A DNA stretch of 64,000 bases from Azadirachta indica (lineage: Eukaryota > Streptophyta > Magnoliopsida > Sapindales > Meliaceae), in contig CM040444.1 in the NCBI GenBank assembly GCA_022749755.1, positions 17,901,274 through 17,965,273 on the forward strand. The letters are read 5' to 3'. The position numbers and the translations under genes were made by a program. Within the stretch, counting starts at the first letter, position 1. The number at the start of each line of letters is the position of its first letter. The notes beneath the pieces were generated by a model. It was not told the origin of the DNA, did no database searches, and worked only from the letters and a program-made list of their open reading frames with translations. Shown piece by piece: positions 1-13,845 of this stretch.

Positions 1-487
1 GATTTTTAGGATGGTAGATGCGTATTATTAGATTTCTTAATTATCACGTGACGAACACAAGCAAAGCAAAGCAAAGCAAAGCTAGCAAAGGAAGGGAACC
101 GAAAGCTAACTATAAACAGAAAGAAGGAACAAGTTCACAGACAACGCAAATCTACGCATCTGTCGGCGCAGGCAACGAAAAGATTTCCCTCCCGTTCTCC
201 GAATTGCAGCAGCAGCAGCACCCACCGAAACAAAACTTCTATCTATTTTATTTTATTATTTTGTATTAGGAAAAAGTCATAACTCATTTATGGAAAATTA
301 ACGCCATTTTCTGATTCTTTCTCTCTCTGTCATTCTTTCAAATATTTAAATCTGCAATAAAAAAATTTAACATAATTTCCATTACACATTTTTCTTTTCT
401 CTCTCCTCGTCCTACTCTGATTGTAATGATGCGCGAATTAGATCCGTGAATGCAGCTCTGCCTTTTGCATTCACCGATCCATCTCCA
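1..487 (+). promoter_or_regulatory. 5' flank and leader of the BIG ARF-GEF gene
   Basis: This is AT-rich flank with a short CAAAG repeat at about 61-82 and a CT-rich stretch at about 310-420 typical of plant 5' leaders. Two upstream ORFs lie just before the chosen start. One is an 8-codon ORF at 426-449 (ATGATGCGC...TGA). It is followed without a gap by a second at 450-509 that overlaps the main ATG in another frame. No convincing TATA box was picked out. Confidence 0.5.
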
Positions 488-3400
488 ATGTCGGCTTCTC
501 AAACCCTAGGCGGCCCTTCCCGCTGCGGCCGCGTTTTCGGTCCTTCTCTCGACAAGATCATCAAGAATGCTGCCTGGCGTAAACATTCCCACCTCGTTTC
601 ATCTTGTAAAGCTGCTCTCGACCGCCTCGATTCCGTGTCCGATGATGCTTCGCATGTCTCTTACATTTTCGGTCTCTCTCAATCCGATGCCGATTTCATT
701 CTCCAGCCCATTCTTCTCGCATTGGATTCCGCTCATGCTAAAGTTGTTGAACCTGCGCTCGAATGTGCCTTTAAATCGTTCTCCCTCGGCTTGTTGCGCG
801 GCGAGGTTGAGGCGGAGACTGATATTTCGAAGAATTCTAGCTCGGTTGTTTATAAGTTGATTGAGACTATCTGTAAGGTATGTGGGATTGGAGAGGAATC
901 GATTGAATTAGCTGTGCTTAGAGTTTTGCTCTCCGCGGTTCGATCTCCTTCCGTTTTGATTAGAGGTGATTGTTTGTTGCTCATTGTTAGGACTTGTTAT
1001 AATGTGTATTTAGGCGGGTCGAGTGGGACCAATCAGATCTGTGCAAAATCTGTTCTTGCACAAATTATGGTGATTGTTTTCCTCAGAGTTGAGGAGGATT
1101 CTTTGGATGTGGCAAATATTAAGACGATTTCTGTTAGTGAGTTACTGGAGTTTGCCGATAAGAGTTTGAATGAAGGGAGTTCTATTCATTTTTGTCAGAA
1201 TTTGATTAATGAGGTAATGAGTGCGAGCGAAGGGGTTGCAGATGTTAAGCAGTTTAAACAAAATGTGAGTGCAGCATTGCCAAATGGTGGTGCTGAGTTG
1301 TCAAAAGAAGCAGGTGAGAAAGTTGGAGTTGGTGAACGACAAGGAAATGATGGAGCGGAATCAGGTGGTGGTAGTAAGATTAGGGAAGATGGATTTGTTT
1401 TGTTTAAGAATATTTGTAAATTATCTATGAAGTTTTCATCACAGGAGAACCCAGATGATCAAATCCTCGTGAGGGGGAAGATATTGTCTCTGGAGCTTCT
1501 CAAGGTGGTCATGGATAATGCGGGTCCTGTTTGGCGATCCAATGAGAGGCAAGTTATTATTTTTCTTACAAAGTTCTGGACTTTAGCCATTACAGACTTT
1601 TCTATTGTATGATATTTGATACTACTTAATGGATGCCTAAATAACGACTCAAACTTGGCTGGTTTTTGATTCCGGTATATTTCCATTTTTTCACTTTCTT
1701 TTCTGCTGGCAATTAGTTTGTTAGGATTTGGAATTGAAGCATGATGCCTGGGTCTGATACAACAAAAAATGTAGAGCTGTGTGAAGTAGCTTTAAATGCT
1801 AATAGTAGTGAAGATAAAAGTTCTGAGGTGGGATTGGATTTTATTATGCTAGAAATCTCCTTTCTGCTTATAATTCATTTGATTTGTTCATGAAAGTAGC
1901 CTTTCATTGTTTCTTGAAATGCTTCTACTCTGATATGCTCACAAAAGTTTCCTATAGAAATTTGTGCGAGTAATTATCTAATTGTATCTGATAAATCATT
2001 AACATCATTAACATCATTAATATACTCTTTGTTTCTGTTTTGTGGAAATGATCAAATAAATAGAACAAGTAAAAATATTTTACTTTTATGTGAATAAATT
2101 CATTTAAATCTTTCTGTTTACTGCTTTCGTTTACAATTTCTGTCAGTGCTTTTACAATTGTTTCATATTATTGTTTTCTGGACAAGCTCTTCATAGTTAA
2201 CTTACAGTTATGGCTGTTTGAAAATTTAATATCTTCTTTTATTAACTTTTTATTAACTTTTTTTAATTTTTTAGGAAAATTTAATATCTCCTTTGACTTG
2301 GAACAGGTTTCTCAATGTCATCAAGCAGTTTCTCTGCTTATCACTGTTAAAGAACAGTGCATTATCAGTTATGGCTGTTTTTCAACTTCAGTGTTCTATT
2401 TTTACAAGTTTGTTAACAAAATTCAGATCAGGGTTGAAGGCAGAAATTGGTATATTCTTTCCCATGCTCATCCTCCGGGTGCTTGAAAATGTTCTACAGC
2501 CGAGTTTTTTACAGAAGATGACTGTTCTTAACTTATTGGAAAAGATCTCTCAGGATTCACAGATCATTATTGATATATTTGTGAATTATGACTGTGATGT
2601 GGATTCTCCGAACATATTTGAAAGGTATTACAGGGTTATTTGCTTGCTATTTTCTTGGCTTGTGTCTCATTTATAGGTCTAAGTAGTTATTTGTTGAAGA
2701 TCACAATAATGAATAGTGCATGCTCTTACCATAAGGGACTATTTGTTTTATTATTCTAAGTTCTTGAAAGAATGATTGCTAGAATTTTTGCAAAAGGTTA
2801 TTGATAGTGTCCCATCTTTAACAAAATTGGTAACTGATTGAAACTTCTATGCAAGCAAGAAACTGTTTAAATTCTTTTTATTATCGGTTAAGTTAATAGC
2901 ATATGGTACTGAATTCTCTGTATATCTCATCTGCTATCATGACTTAAAGATAGCATGTTGGCACATATTTTTGTGCATAGGAAAGTGGTACAAAAATGAA
3001 TTTATCTAAATGATGTTGATTTCTCATGTTTAAGGCCTAGTTGAGTTATAGCTTGTGGAAGGAGAGGAAATCTTCCATTCAAACAATGTTTCTTTTCAGC
3101 TAGGCCTTCCAAGTCTTATTGAATTTTTAGCTAAGCTCCACAATAGTTCCTGCAATCGAGAGTAATCATGAATCTTGGATAAAAGAATGCCAAGACAGTT
3201 AAATAGTGAAAGAAACTCGCTAACTGTCATAACTGATACAAAAAGAACTTCTATATTAAAATATACTGTTAGCTATGGAACTTAGTTTATTTAACTTTTT
3301 TCTATGTTATTCTAGTTTGCCCCAGTTAACCAACCCTTAGGGGAAATAAAATTTGCCATCTCAGTTTGTTTGGCCTTCTTAAGACATAAGTTGGAAATGG

Positions 3401-6400
3401 GGGTTCTATTGTATGTTCATTGGTGAGTCACCGTTTAAATGGGACCTTTGAGAAGGAAAAGTCCAGCTTATTTTAGCATCTCTGTTTTTGTGAAACTAAA
3501 ATAATTTAGGGTTTTTAGTTCTGGGGCTAATAATTTAAATATATTTGAAACTTGAAAGTCACTAATTTGTTGCAATCTCTCTCTCTCTCTCTCTCTCTCC
3601 CTCATAAATATGCTTGTATATAATGAGATGGCATTTTAGTAAAATGTATTAAAACCCTTATAATTCCATCAGATGTTTGCAGGATTGTCAATGGCCTTTT
3701 GAAAACTGCTATGGGACCAACTCCGGGTTCAACCACAACTTTGTCTCCAGCCCAGGATATTACTTTTCGTTATGAATCAGTGAAGTGCTTAGTTAGCATC
3801 ATCAGGTCCATGGGAGCATGGATGGATCAACAACTGAAAATAGGAGATTCCTGTTTGCCTAAAAGCTCTGAGAGTGACTCCTCAACAGACAATAGTTCGA
3901 TTCCGAATGGAGAAGATGGAACAGTCCCCGACTATGAGTTACATACAGAAGTAAATTCTGAATTGTCAGATGCTGCTACACTTGAGCAACGGAGGGCTTA
4001 TAAAATTGAACTCCAGGTTTGTATTGCTTTACTTAAACAGAAATAATACAATTGTTATATTATCTATCTTCTTTGAGCTTATATTTTTTCGTCATAATAC
4101 ATTGCTCCAGTGACACCTTTATTGGGTTATTGGGTTACTTGCAGAAAGGAATTTCGCTGTTTAACAGGAAACCTTCAAAGGGTATTGAGTTTCTGATAAA
4201 CACCAAAAAAGTTGGTGGTTCTCCAGAAGAAGTGGCTTCTTTCCTGAAGAAGACTGCTGGCCTGAATGAAACCATGATTGGTGATTATTTGGGCGAAAGG
4301 GAGGAGTTTTCTTTGAGAGTTATGCATGCGTATGTGGACTCATTTAATTTCAAAAGGATGGATTTTGGTGAATCCATAAGGTTTTTCCTACGGGGCTTCA
4401 GATTACCTGGAGAGGCACAGAAAATTGACCGCATTATGGAAAAGTTTGCTGAGCGCTACTGCAAATGCAATCCAAATTCGTTTACCAGTGCAGATACTGC
4501 TTATGTTCTTGCTTATTCTGTGATAATGCTCAACACGGATGCTCACAATAGCATGGTGAAAGATAAGGTTTGCTTGCAGAACCTATTCATTTGTCTTCTG
4601 CCACACAATTCTTACTTGTGAGCCTTGCTTTTCTGTAGCATTTCTGTCACCTTTTTCTTTCTGGAATCTGAGAAGGCGGCTTATACATTGTTTTAGAGTT
4701 GTCTATGTAGGATGTTTTAATATCTTTCAAGCATATTGACTTTTTGAAATTTCTCGCTAGTTAGAATGTTATAAGTTCTTTGTTCAAATAATATTTGACT
4801 ATAATTTATTATCTCTCAATGCTACCATTCTAGAAATTCAGAAAGTTGAAAAAATAGAAGTATAAAGACCACAAATAAATAGTTTTTGAATCTCTAGCAA
4901 AGTCAATGAAACATTCTTGTCATGGTTTTTATTATATATCACAGTGATATTGGGACAATTTCTGTTCTCACTCTGTTATGCCTTTGGTTGGCTGTCCAGA
5001 TGACAAAGGCTGATTTTATTAGGAACAACAGAGGAATAGATGATGGCAAAGATTTACCTGAAGAGTATCTTGGTGCCATTTATGATCAAATTGTGAGAAA
5101 TGAAATCAAGATGAATGCTGATTCTTCTGCTCCACAGAGCAAGCAAGCAAACAGCTTAAATAAACTCTTGGGGTTGGATGGTATACTAAATCTGGTTACT
5201 GGAAAACAGGCAGAGGAAAAGCCATTAGGTGCAAATGGCCTTCTCATAAGGCACATTCAAGAGCAGTTTAAGGCAAAGTCAGGAAAATCAGAGTAAGCTA
5301 GTTTCTGAAATTGTTGATAATTTTCACATATTATTCATGGAACTGGTTGGTCTTTTCTATGGTGGGTTGATGGGGCAGAAAAAGTGGGCCAACTTATTTA
5401 ATGTTTCTGCTTGCAATAGTAGTAGTATTATTTTGCCAATTTCGTGTTTGCTTTTATATCATACCTAAACTCTAAAAAAGGCATTTAGAAAATTTCTCGT
5501 GTTAATAGTATATTTTCTTTTGGCATTGCAGGTCTTTATATCATGCTGTTACAGATCCTGCAATATTGAGGTTTATGGTGGAGGTCTGCTGGGGTCCTAT
5601 GCTGGCTGCATTCAGTGTGACTCTTGACCAGAGTGATGACAAGCTTGCTACTTCTCAATGCTTACAGGGTTTTCGACATGCTGTGCATGTCACTGCAGTG
5701 ATGGGGATGCAGACCCAGAGAGATGCTTTTGTTACATCAGTAGCCAAGTTTACTTATCTCCACTGTGCTGCAGATATGAAGCAAAAGAATGTTGATGCTG
5801 TCAAGGTAACCATTTATTAATTATTTATCATCATAGGGAATTTTTTTTCCCTATTGTTTTGTTATATGCATCATAACCTGACCAGGTTGAGAAATGATTC
5901 CATCAGAATGTATGCCCTTACAGCCTTTCTTTGCATATACTGTAAGTTGGGGTTATTGGATGATCATGCTCATCCTTTAATGCTTTATGCTCATACCTGT
6001 CTTTTAGCCATAGCCTGGTTATTTGAAAATATTTAAATTTGTGTTTTTAAAAGCACTCCTGTGTGTTTAAGTTTGAAAATGGAGTGAAATGTACTACTGA
6101 CTGGTTTGTCCACATGAATGTCCATTTATATTGCATTTACCCATGTATGTATTCTGTGCAGGCAATAATATCGATTGCCATTGAAGATGGTAATCATCTG
6201 CAAGAAGCCTGGGAGCATATATTAACATGCCTCTCCCGAATTGAGCATCTCCAACTGTTGGGAGAGGGTGCACCGACTGACGCAACCTTTCTCACAATAT
6301 CTAATGTTGAAGCAGATGAGAAAATGCAGAAATCCATGGGTTTTTCATCTCTAAAGAAAAAAGGAATCCAGAATCCATCTGTGATGGCAGTTGTTCGAGG

Positions 6401-9400
6401 GGGTTCGTATGACAGTACTGGGGTTGGAGTCAATTCCCCCGGATTGGTGACTCCAGAGCAGATTAATCACTTTATTTCAAATTTGAATTTGCTGGAACAA
6501 ATTGGGAATTTTGAGTTGAATCATGTTTTTGCTCATAGCCAAAGGTTGAATAGTGAAGCAATAGTAGCTTTTGTGAAAGCCCTGTGCAAAGTTGCTATTA
6601 CGGAATTGCAGTCTCCAACAGACCCTCGTGTATTTAGCCTTACAAAATTAGTTGAGATTGCGTAAGATTCTTCATTTTCTTTAATGAATCTTTTGCCTAA
6701 AATGATCTTGTCTTCTACAAACCATTTAAAACTTTTTTTTCCCCTTTCAGATGTTACAAAAAAAAAAAAAGACCAAAGATGTTACAAAAAATAAACCAAA
6801 TCCATCTCCAACCTTGGTGTGAGTTGGATCAAAACCCCCAATCTGTTGTACCAACCCAATAGGTTTTGCTAGTTGAACCAACTAGCACCCACTTTTTGCA
6901 AACAATTTGAATTCATAGAAAAAAGGAAAATTTGTCAAATGGGATTTCAATGTTTCAAAGACAACATATTTAACTTCTGATAGAGAGTCCAAACAGAGAT
7001 GGTTTTAAGTTTGCTGATCAGTATAGATTCACAAAGTAATCTATGTCGACTCTCTGATGATGTGCTGTGCTATCTTTAATTACAACATTGTTATTGTTGC
7101 AGGCATTACAATATGAACCGCATCAGATTAGTTTGGTCTCGCATGTGGAATGTCCTCTCCAATTTCTTTGTGTCAGTTGGCCTGTCAGAAAATCTATCTG
7201 TTGCAATCTTTGTCATGGATTCATTGCGGCAGCTTGCTATGAAATTCTTAGAGCGTGAGGAATTAGCAAATTACAACTTCCAGAATGAGTTCCTGAGACC
7301 ATTTGTGATTATTATGCAGAAAAGCAATTCTGTTGAAATTAGGGAACTAATTGTTCGGTGCATTTCTCAGATGGTCCTTAGCCGTGTCAGTAATGTGAAA
7401 TCTGGCTGGAAAAGTGTTTTTATGGTATGTTATGGCTATTACTATAGATTTATGGTGTCTTGTGTTTTATTTTAATTCCCTTTAGAAAGTTGGAAGTATT
7501 TAGATTCTGGTTGGGGGCTTTAATTAAAGTCTATTTAACTTCATTAAAATCAGGGCAGACTTTGATGCTTTATCTTGTTATTCTAATTTCTTCAAGATTT
7601 TGGTCAATTAGTGAAATTTTAGTCAAAACTTGGGAAATTTGAGTTGACTAGAACAGTAAGTAAATATTGAAACTCAGATTTTTCCAAATTTTGAATCTCC
7701 TGATTAATTGGGTGCCAGAAGCTTTTCAAAAGAGATGGTTTTTCTTAAAAATTGCTTTAGATAGTTTTGGATCTTTTGCCTTTAAAAATGCTTGATAACT
7801 GTGCAGTTAATTCTCTTATGCTAAGAGTTTTTTCTCACAAGATGCTGTTCTATTCAGATTTTCACAGCTGCCGCAGCTGATGAGCGAAAGAATATTGTCC
7901 TGTTGGCTTTTGAGACCATGGAAAAGATAGTGCGTGAATATTTTCCTCATATAACTGAGACAGAGACAACAACTTTTACCGACTGTGTTAAATGCCTTCT
8001 CACCTTCACAAATAGCAGGTTTAACAGTGATGTTAGCCTCAATGCTATTGCATTCCTTCGGTTCTGTGCTGTCAAACTTGCAGATGGTGGCCTCGTCTGC
8101 AATGAGAAGAGCAGTGTTAATGGTTCATCTAGTCCACCGGAAAATGAGAATGCTTCAGATCTTCAGAGTCTGACAGATAAAGATGATCTTGCATCCTTTT
8201 GGGTTCCTTTACTCACAGGTAACGTGCTTCATAGTTTGATTCCTAGCACACACTATAAGTTCTACGTGAAAACACTGGGATGCTTGATGAAGAAATAGGA
8301 TCCATGTCTGTACCTATTTGCTATCATTCAGCGATTATGTACATTGTACATGAATTCTCTATATTGAAGATTTTGCCAAAACTACTTTGAAAATCTAGCA
8401 CATGGAGGCTGTGTTTAGTCTTGTGTTGTGTTTTTCCCTGTGTACTTATACTTCATGTTGGCCATTCTGGTTTGTCCTAAGCATGGATGGATGCTTTACT
8501 ACTTTTTTGGTTCACTTTAATATTCATCTGATCCATGGATATAACTTTCTTTCCTACCTTACTCAAGGATAACATGGTAGAGTGGCATAAATTTGTTCCA
8601 TACAAGACATAATTGGCGAGCAATGTATTGTCTGAGCCTGGAGATTGATGTGGTTCTGCTTTGCCAAAATTTGAAACCTTGATGTTTATGTTTCAGGTCT
8701 ATCCAAACTAACATCTGATCCCAGATCAACTATCCGAAAGAGTTCTTTGGAGGTGCTTTTTAATATTCTAAAGGACCATGGTCATCTTTTTCCGCGGCAA
8801 TTCTGGATGGGTGTCTTCAGTTCTGTGATTTTTCCAATATTTAATGGGGTATGTGACAAGAAAGGCATCCAGGTTAAAGATGAGCAGGATTCACCAGATT
8901 TACAGTCTGCACAACCTGAAGGAAGTACATGGGACGCTGAGACTTCTGCCATTGGGGCACAGTGTCTAGTTGATCTATTTATATGTTTTTTTGATGTGGT
9001 GAGGTCTCAACTACCAAATGTCATATCCATTTTGACAGGATTCATAAGAAATCCTATTCATGGTCCAGCAAGCACCGGGGTAGCTGCATTGTTGCATTTC
9101 GCAGGTGAATTGAGTAGCAGACTTTCGCAAGATGAATGGAGAGAGATCTTTTTGGCTTTGAAAGATGCAGCAGCATCAACATTGCCAAGCTTTATGAAGC
9201 TCTTGAGAACTATGGATGACATTGAGATTCCTGACATTTCTGAAAATGGCGACATGGAAATGAATTCCGAACATGGATCAGTTAATGATGAACTTGAGGA
9301 CGATAATTTGCAAACAGCATCTTATGTGGTATCAAGAATGAAGAGTCATATTGCAGTGCAGCTACTGATTATACAGGTTCTCTCTCTCTCATTTTGGAAG

Positions 9401-10146
9401 CATTACTTTTTTAAGATAACAGTCATCAAGTAGCAAATACCCCCTTTAGAACATTTAGTGACTGCATAAGAAGATTTCAGTAGAGCTGGGATTTTGTTTG
9501 TGTCGTAATATAGTTTATCGCATATTTTCAGGTTGCAACTGATTTGAACAAAATGCGCCTACAATTCTTATCACCAGCCAACATCAAAATCCTACTTGAC
9601 ATATTTTCTTCAATTACGTCGCATGCTCATGAACTGAATGCTGAGATAATCCTGCAGAAGAGACTGCAGAAAGTGTGTTCCATATTGGAACTCTCAGATC
9701 CTCCAATGGTTCATTTTGAGAATGAGTCTTACCAAAACTATCTTTACTTCCTGCGAGATTGCATAATGAAGAATCCATCAGCGAGCCAAGAGTTGAGCAT
9801 AGAATTACTTCTTGTGGAAGTGTGTAAAAAGATATTAGAGATATACCTAGAGTGTACGAGGGGACAGCAGAAAGAGAAAGCAGGAGTTAAACAGAGGCAG
9901 AGGGTGGTACATTGGATTCTACCATTGGGTTCGGCAAAGAAGGAAGAATTGGGAGCAAGAACATCGTTAGTAGTGTCAGCATTGCGAGTATTGAGCGGTA
10001 TGGAAAGGGAGGCGTTTAGGAAGTATGTATCAAATGTCTTTCCATTGTTGGTAGATCTGGTGAGGAGTGAGCATAGCTCAAGAGAAGTTCAGCTTCTTCT
10101 GGGCAATATGTTTCATTCTTGTATAGGCCCAATAATAATGCATTGA
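488..10146 (+). CDS. BIG1: BIG1/BIG4-type brefeldin A-inhibited ARF guanine-nucleotide exchange factor (Sec7 family)
   Basis: Large ARF-GEF that activates ARF GTPases by GDP/GTP exchange at the trans-Golgi network/endosome for vesicle trafficking. Exons: 488-1548, 2307-2624, 3683-4016, 4145-4567, 5000-5292, 5532-5805, 6162-6661, 7103-7424, 7858-8218, 8697-9376, 9532-10146; they join to 5181 nt, 1726 aa, close to the family's roughly 1700. The N-terminal DCB/HUS region ([14 protein letters not shown] near the start) precedes the Sec7 domain at about residues 565-750, with the catalytic glutamate in [10 protein letters not shown] (about E661) and the LNTDAHN motif; helical HDS repeats fill the rest. 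The start is the first in-frame ATG, and MSASQTLGG matches the recalled BIG1 N-terminus; the GTG at 446 is not a plant start. Intron 1 uses a GC donor; all others are GT-AG. Assignment to BIG1 rather than BIG4 rests on sequence memory plus the neighbouring CSLD4 gene. Confidence 0.93.
3576..3601. repeat. (CT)n microsatellite in BIG intron 2
   Basis: About eleven CT units lie within the long second intron (2625-3682) of the ARF-GEF gene. They are not near either splice site. Confidence 0.9.
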
Positions 10147-10162
10147 TTCTTTTATTTTTATC

Positions 10163-10202
10163 TATATATATATATATATATATATGTTAATTACACAGGT
10201 GT

Positions 10203-10240
<38 letters not shown>

Positions 10241-10344
10241 AATCAAATATCACAAGTTTTGATCTTTTCTAGAAGCTAAGAAAATAAAGTCCTCAATATT
10301 ATTATTATTATTATTTGTTTGTTTGTTTGTTTGTTTGTTTGTTT
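10163..10344. repeat. Compound microsatellite just 3' of BIG: (TA)n, (ATC)n, (ATT)n, (TTTG)n
   Basis: Four simple arrays stand in a row within 200 bp of the stop codon: (TA)n at about 10163-10183, about 12.7 ATC units at 10203-10240, ATT units at about 10296-10315 and TTTG units at about 10314-10344. They probably lie in or just beyond the 3' UTR. Confidence 0.9.
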
Positions 10345-10809
10345 AGTGTGTAATGAAGGGATTAAAAACAGAATTGAAAGTTTCGGATAATGTCTAGCTT
10401 ATTGCATATATCACAGGGGTTGATTTGTTTGCAGTTATCGTAACTAAATTATTAAAAATGGAGCCATTCATGTACCATCATATCATCAACGGTTGCTTGC
10501 TTAGAGTAAGTATATATTCTCTAACCGAGGATAGAATAAATGCATAAATTAATTAATTAATAAGAAAATGCCTAATTGTCTCAATCCAATCAATCTGCGG
10601 TTGGTAGGTAAACTATATATATATATATATATATGCATGTATACACATGTTTCTGTGACACACACACACACACACATAAAAATATAGTAAAGCAAGCTGT
10701 AGTCTATGATAATATTGAATTAGACTATATCAATTGTGAATTAGTTAATTCCCATATATGCAGGGTGTGGTGTATTTTAATTTACGAGTCCTTGTGGAAT
10801 TGTACAATA

Positions 10810-10838
10810 TAATTAAATTAAATTAAATTAAATTAAAT
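10810..10838. repeat. (AATTA)n pentanucleotide array
   Basis: About five to six direct copies of AATTA/TTAAA lie in the intergenic spacer downstream of the ARF-GEF gene. Confidence 0.85.
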
Positions 10839-11203
10839 TTTATCGATACAATACTAATTAATTTAAATTATATCAACCAATTAAGATCCGATCCAATTGT
10901 TTGATCATAATTAATGCACAGCAGCTTAGTACTTTATTTAGTTTTTTCATTTATTTATGGAGTAAGTAGACTCTCCTAGTCCTAGTAGATGATACTGATG
11001 AGTTGTCCTTGTTATTAAACTCATACAGCTGATAGATGTGGAGACTGGAGAATAATAACAATAAAATTAATTGCACTACGACATTTGTTCATGGCTCTGG
11101 GGAGTATACGATGTCTTCAAAGTCTTTTCAATCATGCAAGCCCAGGCCCAAAGCTTATCATGAGAAAGCCCATAAAAGATTGATTATAATAGAAGACGTC
11201 TCC

Positions 11204-11233
11204 CATAGGCATAGGCATAGGCATAGGCATAGG
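11204..11233. repeat. (CATAGG)5 hexanucleotide array
   Basis: Five perfect tandem CATAGG units are followed by a diverged copy (CTGATAGGCATA). The array is intergenic. A short ORF running through it (11036-11254) is not considered a gene. Confidence 0.95.
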
Positions 11234-12230
11234 CTGATAGGCATACCTGCCTAAAACGACGTTAGAGTGGTGTTTTTTTAATGGGGAATTGTAACTGAAG
11301 AAGAAGAATTTGTGTTGTCAACAATTAATTAAGAAGGCTATTGAAGTCTTACCAAACAGCTGCGTTTATTTAGTTGAGTTGTATATTTCCGGTACTAATA
11401 ATATTTGACCCGAGTTTTTAATTACCTCAATACTTTGAACTCCCCTAATTAAATTATAAACACGTAATTATGTATTTATAACATTTTATAAATATTTATA
11501 ATTAAATATAAAAATTTACTAAATAATTTATATATATATATGGTATAATCGTTCGTATTGCTTAAGTAATTAATATCGTATACTAAAATAATAATATATA
11601 TAATAAAAAGGTTGATTTCATGATTATGTCAGCGAATAGTATTTAGTTAAATTAAGAATACAACACACAAAATTAAAAAAAAATTGAAAAAATAGTTTGT
11701 TCATATTATATTTAATTTGACTAATTAAGCTAGTATATTATTTTATTTTATTGGTCAAAGAGTACATCAGCTAGCTTTAATTAAGTAATTAAAAATAAGA
11801 GTAAAATTAATTAATAAGCAGATGGTATACTATATATATAAAATAAAAAAAAAAAAATAAAATTATTGAGCGAGCGGGTCCAATTATATCATATACATAT
11901 ATACATATATATATATATTAACACAAATGATAAATGTGAGCAAATAAATAAAAAAGTCTGAACATGCATGGATGCTTCATCACACGACATATACATTTCC
12001 AGATTTCATGAACTGGGTATGCTAAAGTAATTATATTATATTATATTATATTAAATCATACATCTCTGAATTAATTCTTAGCATTTATTAATAATTACCA
12101 TTAGATGATTTGATTTGGTAATTTGGTAATTCCATTAACATTAATTAATCTTAATTACTTCTTCAACTAAATTAAATAATATTGTATTTGTACGAAACAG
12201 TTAGAAGGACAAGATTCACCCGTTTAATTT

Positions 12231-12654
12231 AAGTGTCCGTTTGATTTTTTTTTTTATTAGTTAAAAAGATTTTTTTAATAATAAAATTTTTTTTAATTTT
12301 TTAATGTTGTTTAGTTGATAATAAAAAAAAATTTTTGCGAATTAAAAAAATTATTTTTCTTTTATTAAAAGAAGCTTAAAATTTAGACTTTTAACAGTAT
12401 AATTTCTCTACCTTTTTTAAAAAATAAAATTATCTAAAATATCTTTATTTTATTTTAAAAAAATTATACGTTATTTTTTTAAAATAAAATATTAAAAATT
12501 AGTTTATTAAAATAATTATTCAAATTTTTTTCAAAAATTATTTGTGACAACCAAATAATTAATAAAATTTTGTTAAAAAAGTTATTCATACAAATTTTAC
12601 AAATAAAAATTTTACTTTAAAAAACTTTATTTAAAAAATTATAACAAATGGACC
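12231..12654. mobile_element. MITE family 1, copy 1 (non-autonomous DNA element, about 424 bp)
   Basis: A noncoding, extremely A/T-rich element with terminal inverted repeats: GTGTCCGTTTG on the left and, on the opposite strand at the right, GGTCCATTTG. It is flanked by an 8-bp direct repeat TTTAATTT (12223-12230 and 12655-12662), as a target-site duplication would give. Its full length is homologous, in reverse orientation, to 49318-49733, which establishes it as a repeat family. The 8-bp duplication suggests hAT. A TAA/TTA duplication of the Harbinger/Tourist type is the alternative, because the ends are ambiguous in this A/T context. Confidence 0.8.
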
Positions 12655-13845
12655 TTTAATTTTGTTATTTGTGTTTATTTATGTATAATTTATTGCTGAC
12701 CCATTGCTAATTTTTTTCTTTTAATGTTTTTTATTTTATCTGAAACATTAATATTTGAATACTTTTGTGTCTTTGACTTGTTAGCTAGTCCTAGTCTAAT
12801 TCAACACAAACACAAAAGGAGAGATCAGTTACCATTAGTATGATGGATATATATATACATATATATAAGTGATGAAATAATACCAAACAAAATTAAGGAT
12901 ATATATATATATATATAACATTTAATTATCATTAATTTCTGTCTCTGACTCGTTCTTCGTTGGATTTGCCTAATTTACCAAATTAACTGTACAGCTACCT
13001 AGAGAGTTTGTTATTTTGTAATAATATATCTCGATTGATCGACTATATATATATATATATATATTTGCTACAATTTAATTATATAATATAACGAAATTTG
13101 TTATTGTATATATATATGGGTGTATAATATACCATTTATCGTCATTTCTCTAATTGACCAATGGAATGGACGTATATGCAACTATATTACTCGTAACAAA
13201 ATATATATCTCTACACACACATGCTTAATTAATTAATTAATTATAATACAAAAAAAAAAAAAAAAGAAATTGAACAATTAAATTACCATTAGAATAAATT
13301 TGATATTCTCTCCACGTTTTGCATAAGTTAATTCACTAGATCTATATAGTTGAATTAATTTCTTTCAAATTCACGTCAAATAAAGTGCACGTCGTATTAT
13401 TTTAAATATATACATAAATATATAATCATTCAGCAAGTTGTTCTGTGATTATTCTGATGATTATTCAGAGACTACTTTGACAAGTAATTAGCTACAGCAG
13501 TACTTATTTGAATCAATTAACAATCCTTAATTATTTAATATTACTAATTAATTATGTGAATATATAACTCAATTAATATCTAAAATTAGAAAGACGTAAT
13601 TAATTAATCATTAAAAGGATATATATATATATGTTAATTAATATGAAAAGAGAATATATAGTAATTAAAAAAAATAATAAAGCAAATTGAAAATGAAAAT
13701 AATATAAAATATATAATTGAAAAGAAGAGGTGCTAGCTTGAATTAATTTCCGAATTTCTTGCAATTGTGAGGTCAGTTGTCTGTGTGTGTCTCTTCATTA
13801 AATTTCGCCATTAGGATTTGAATTAGCTACAAGGATGAGCATGCT

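Noticed and set aside
446..487. In-frame extension of BIG upstream of 488
   Set aside because: It would start at GTG; no ATG lies in frame, and homologues start MS(T/A)SQTLGG as at 488.
11036..11254. ORF ending in HRHRHRHR
   Set aside because: The apparent motif is the CATAGG hexanucleotide array.
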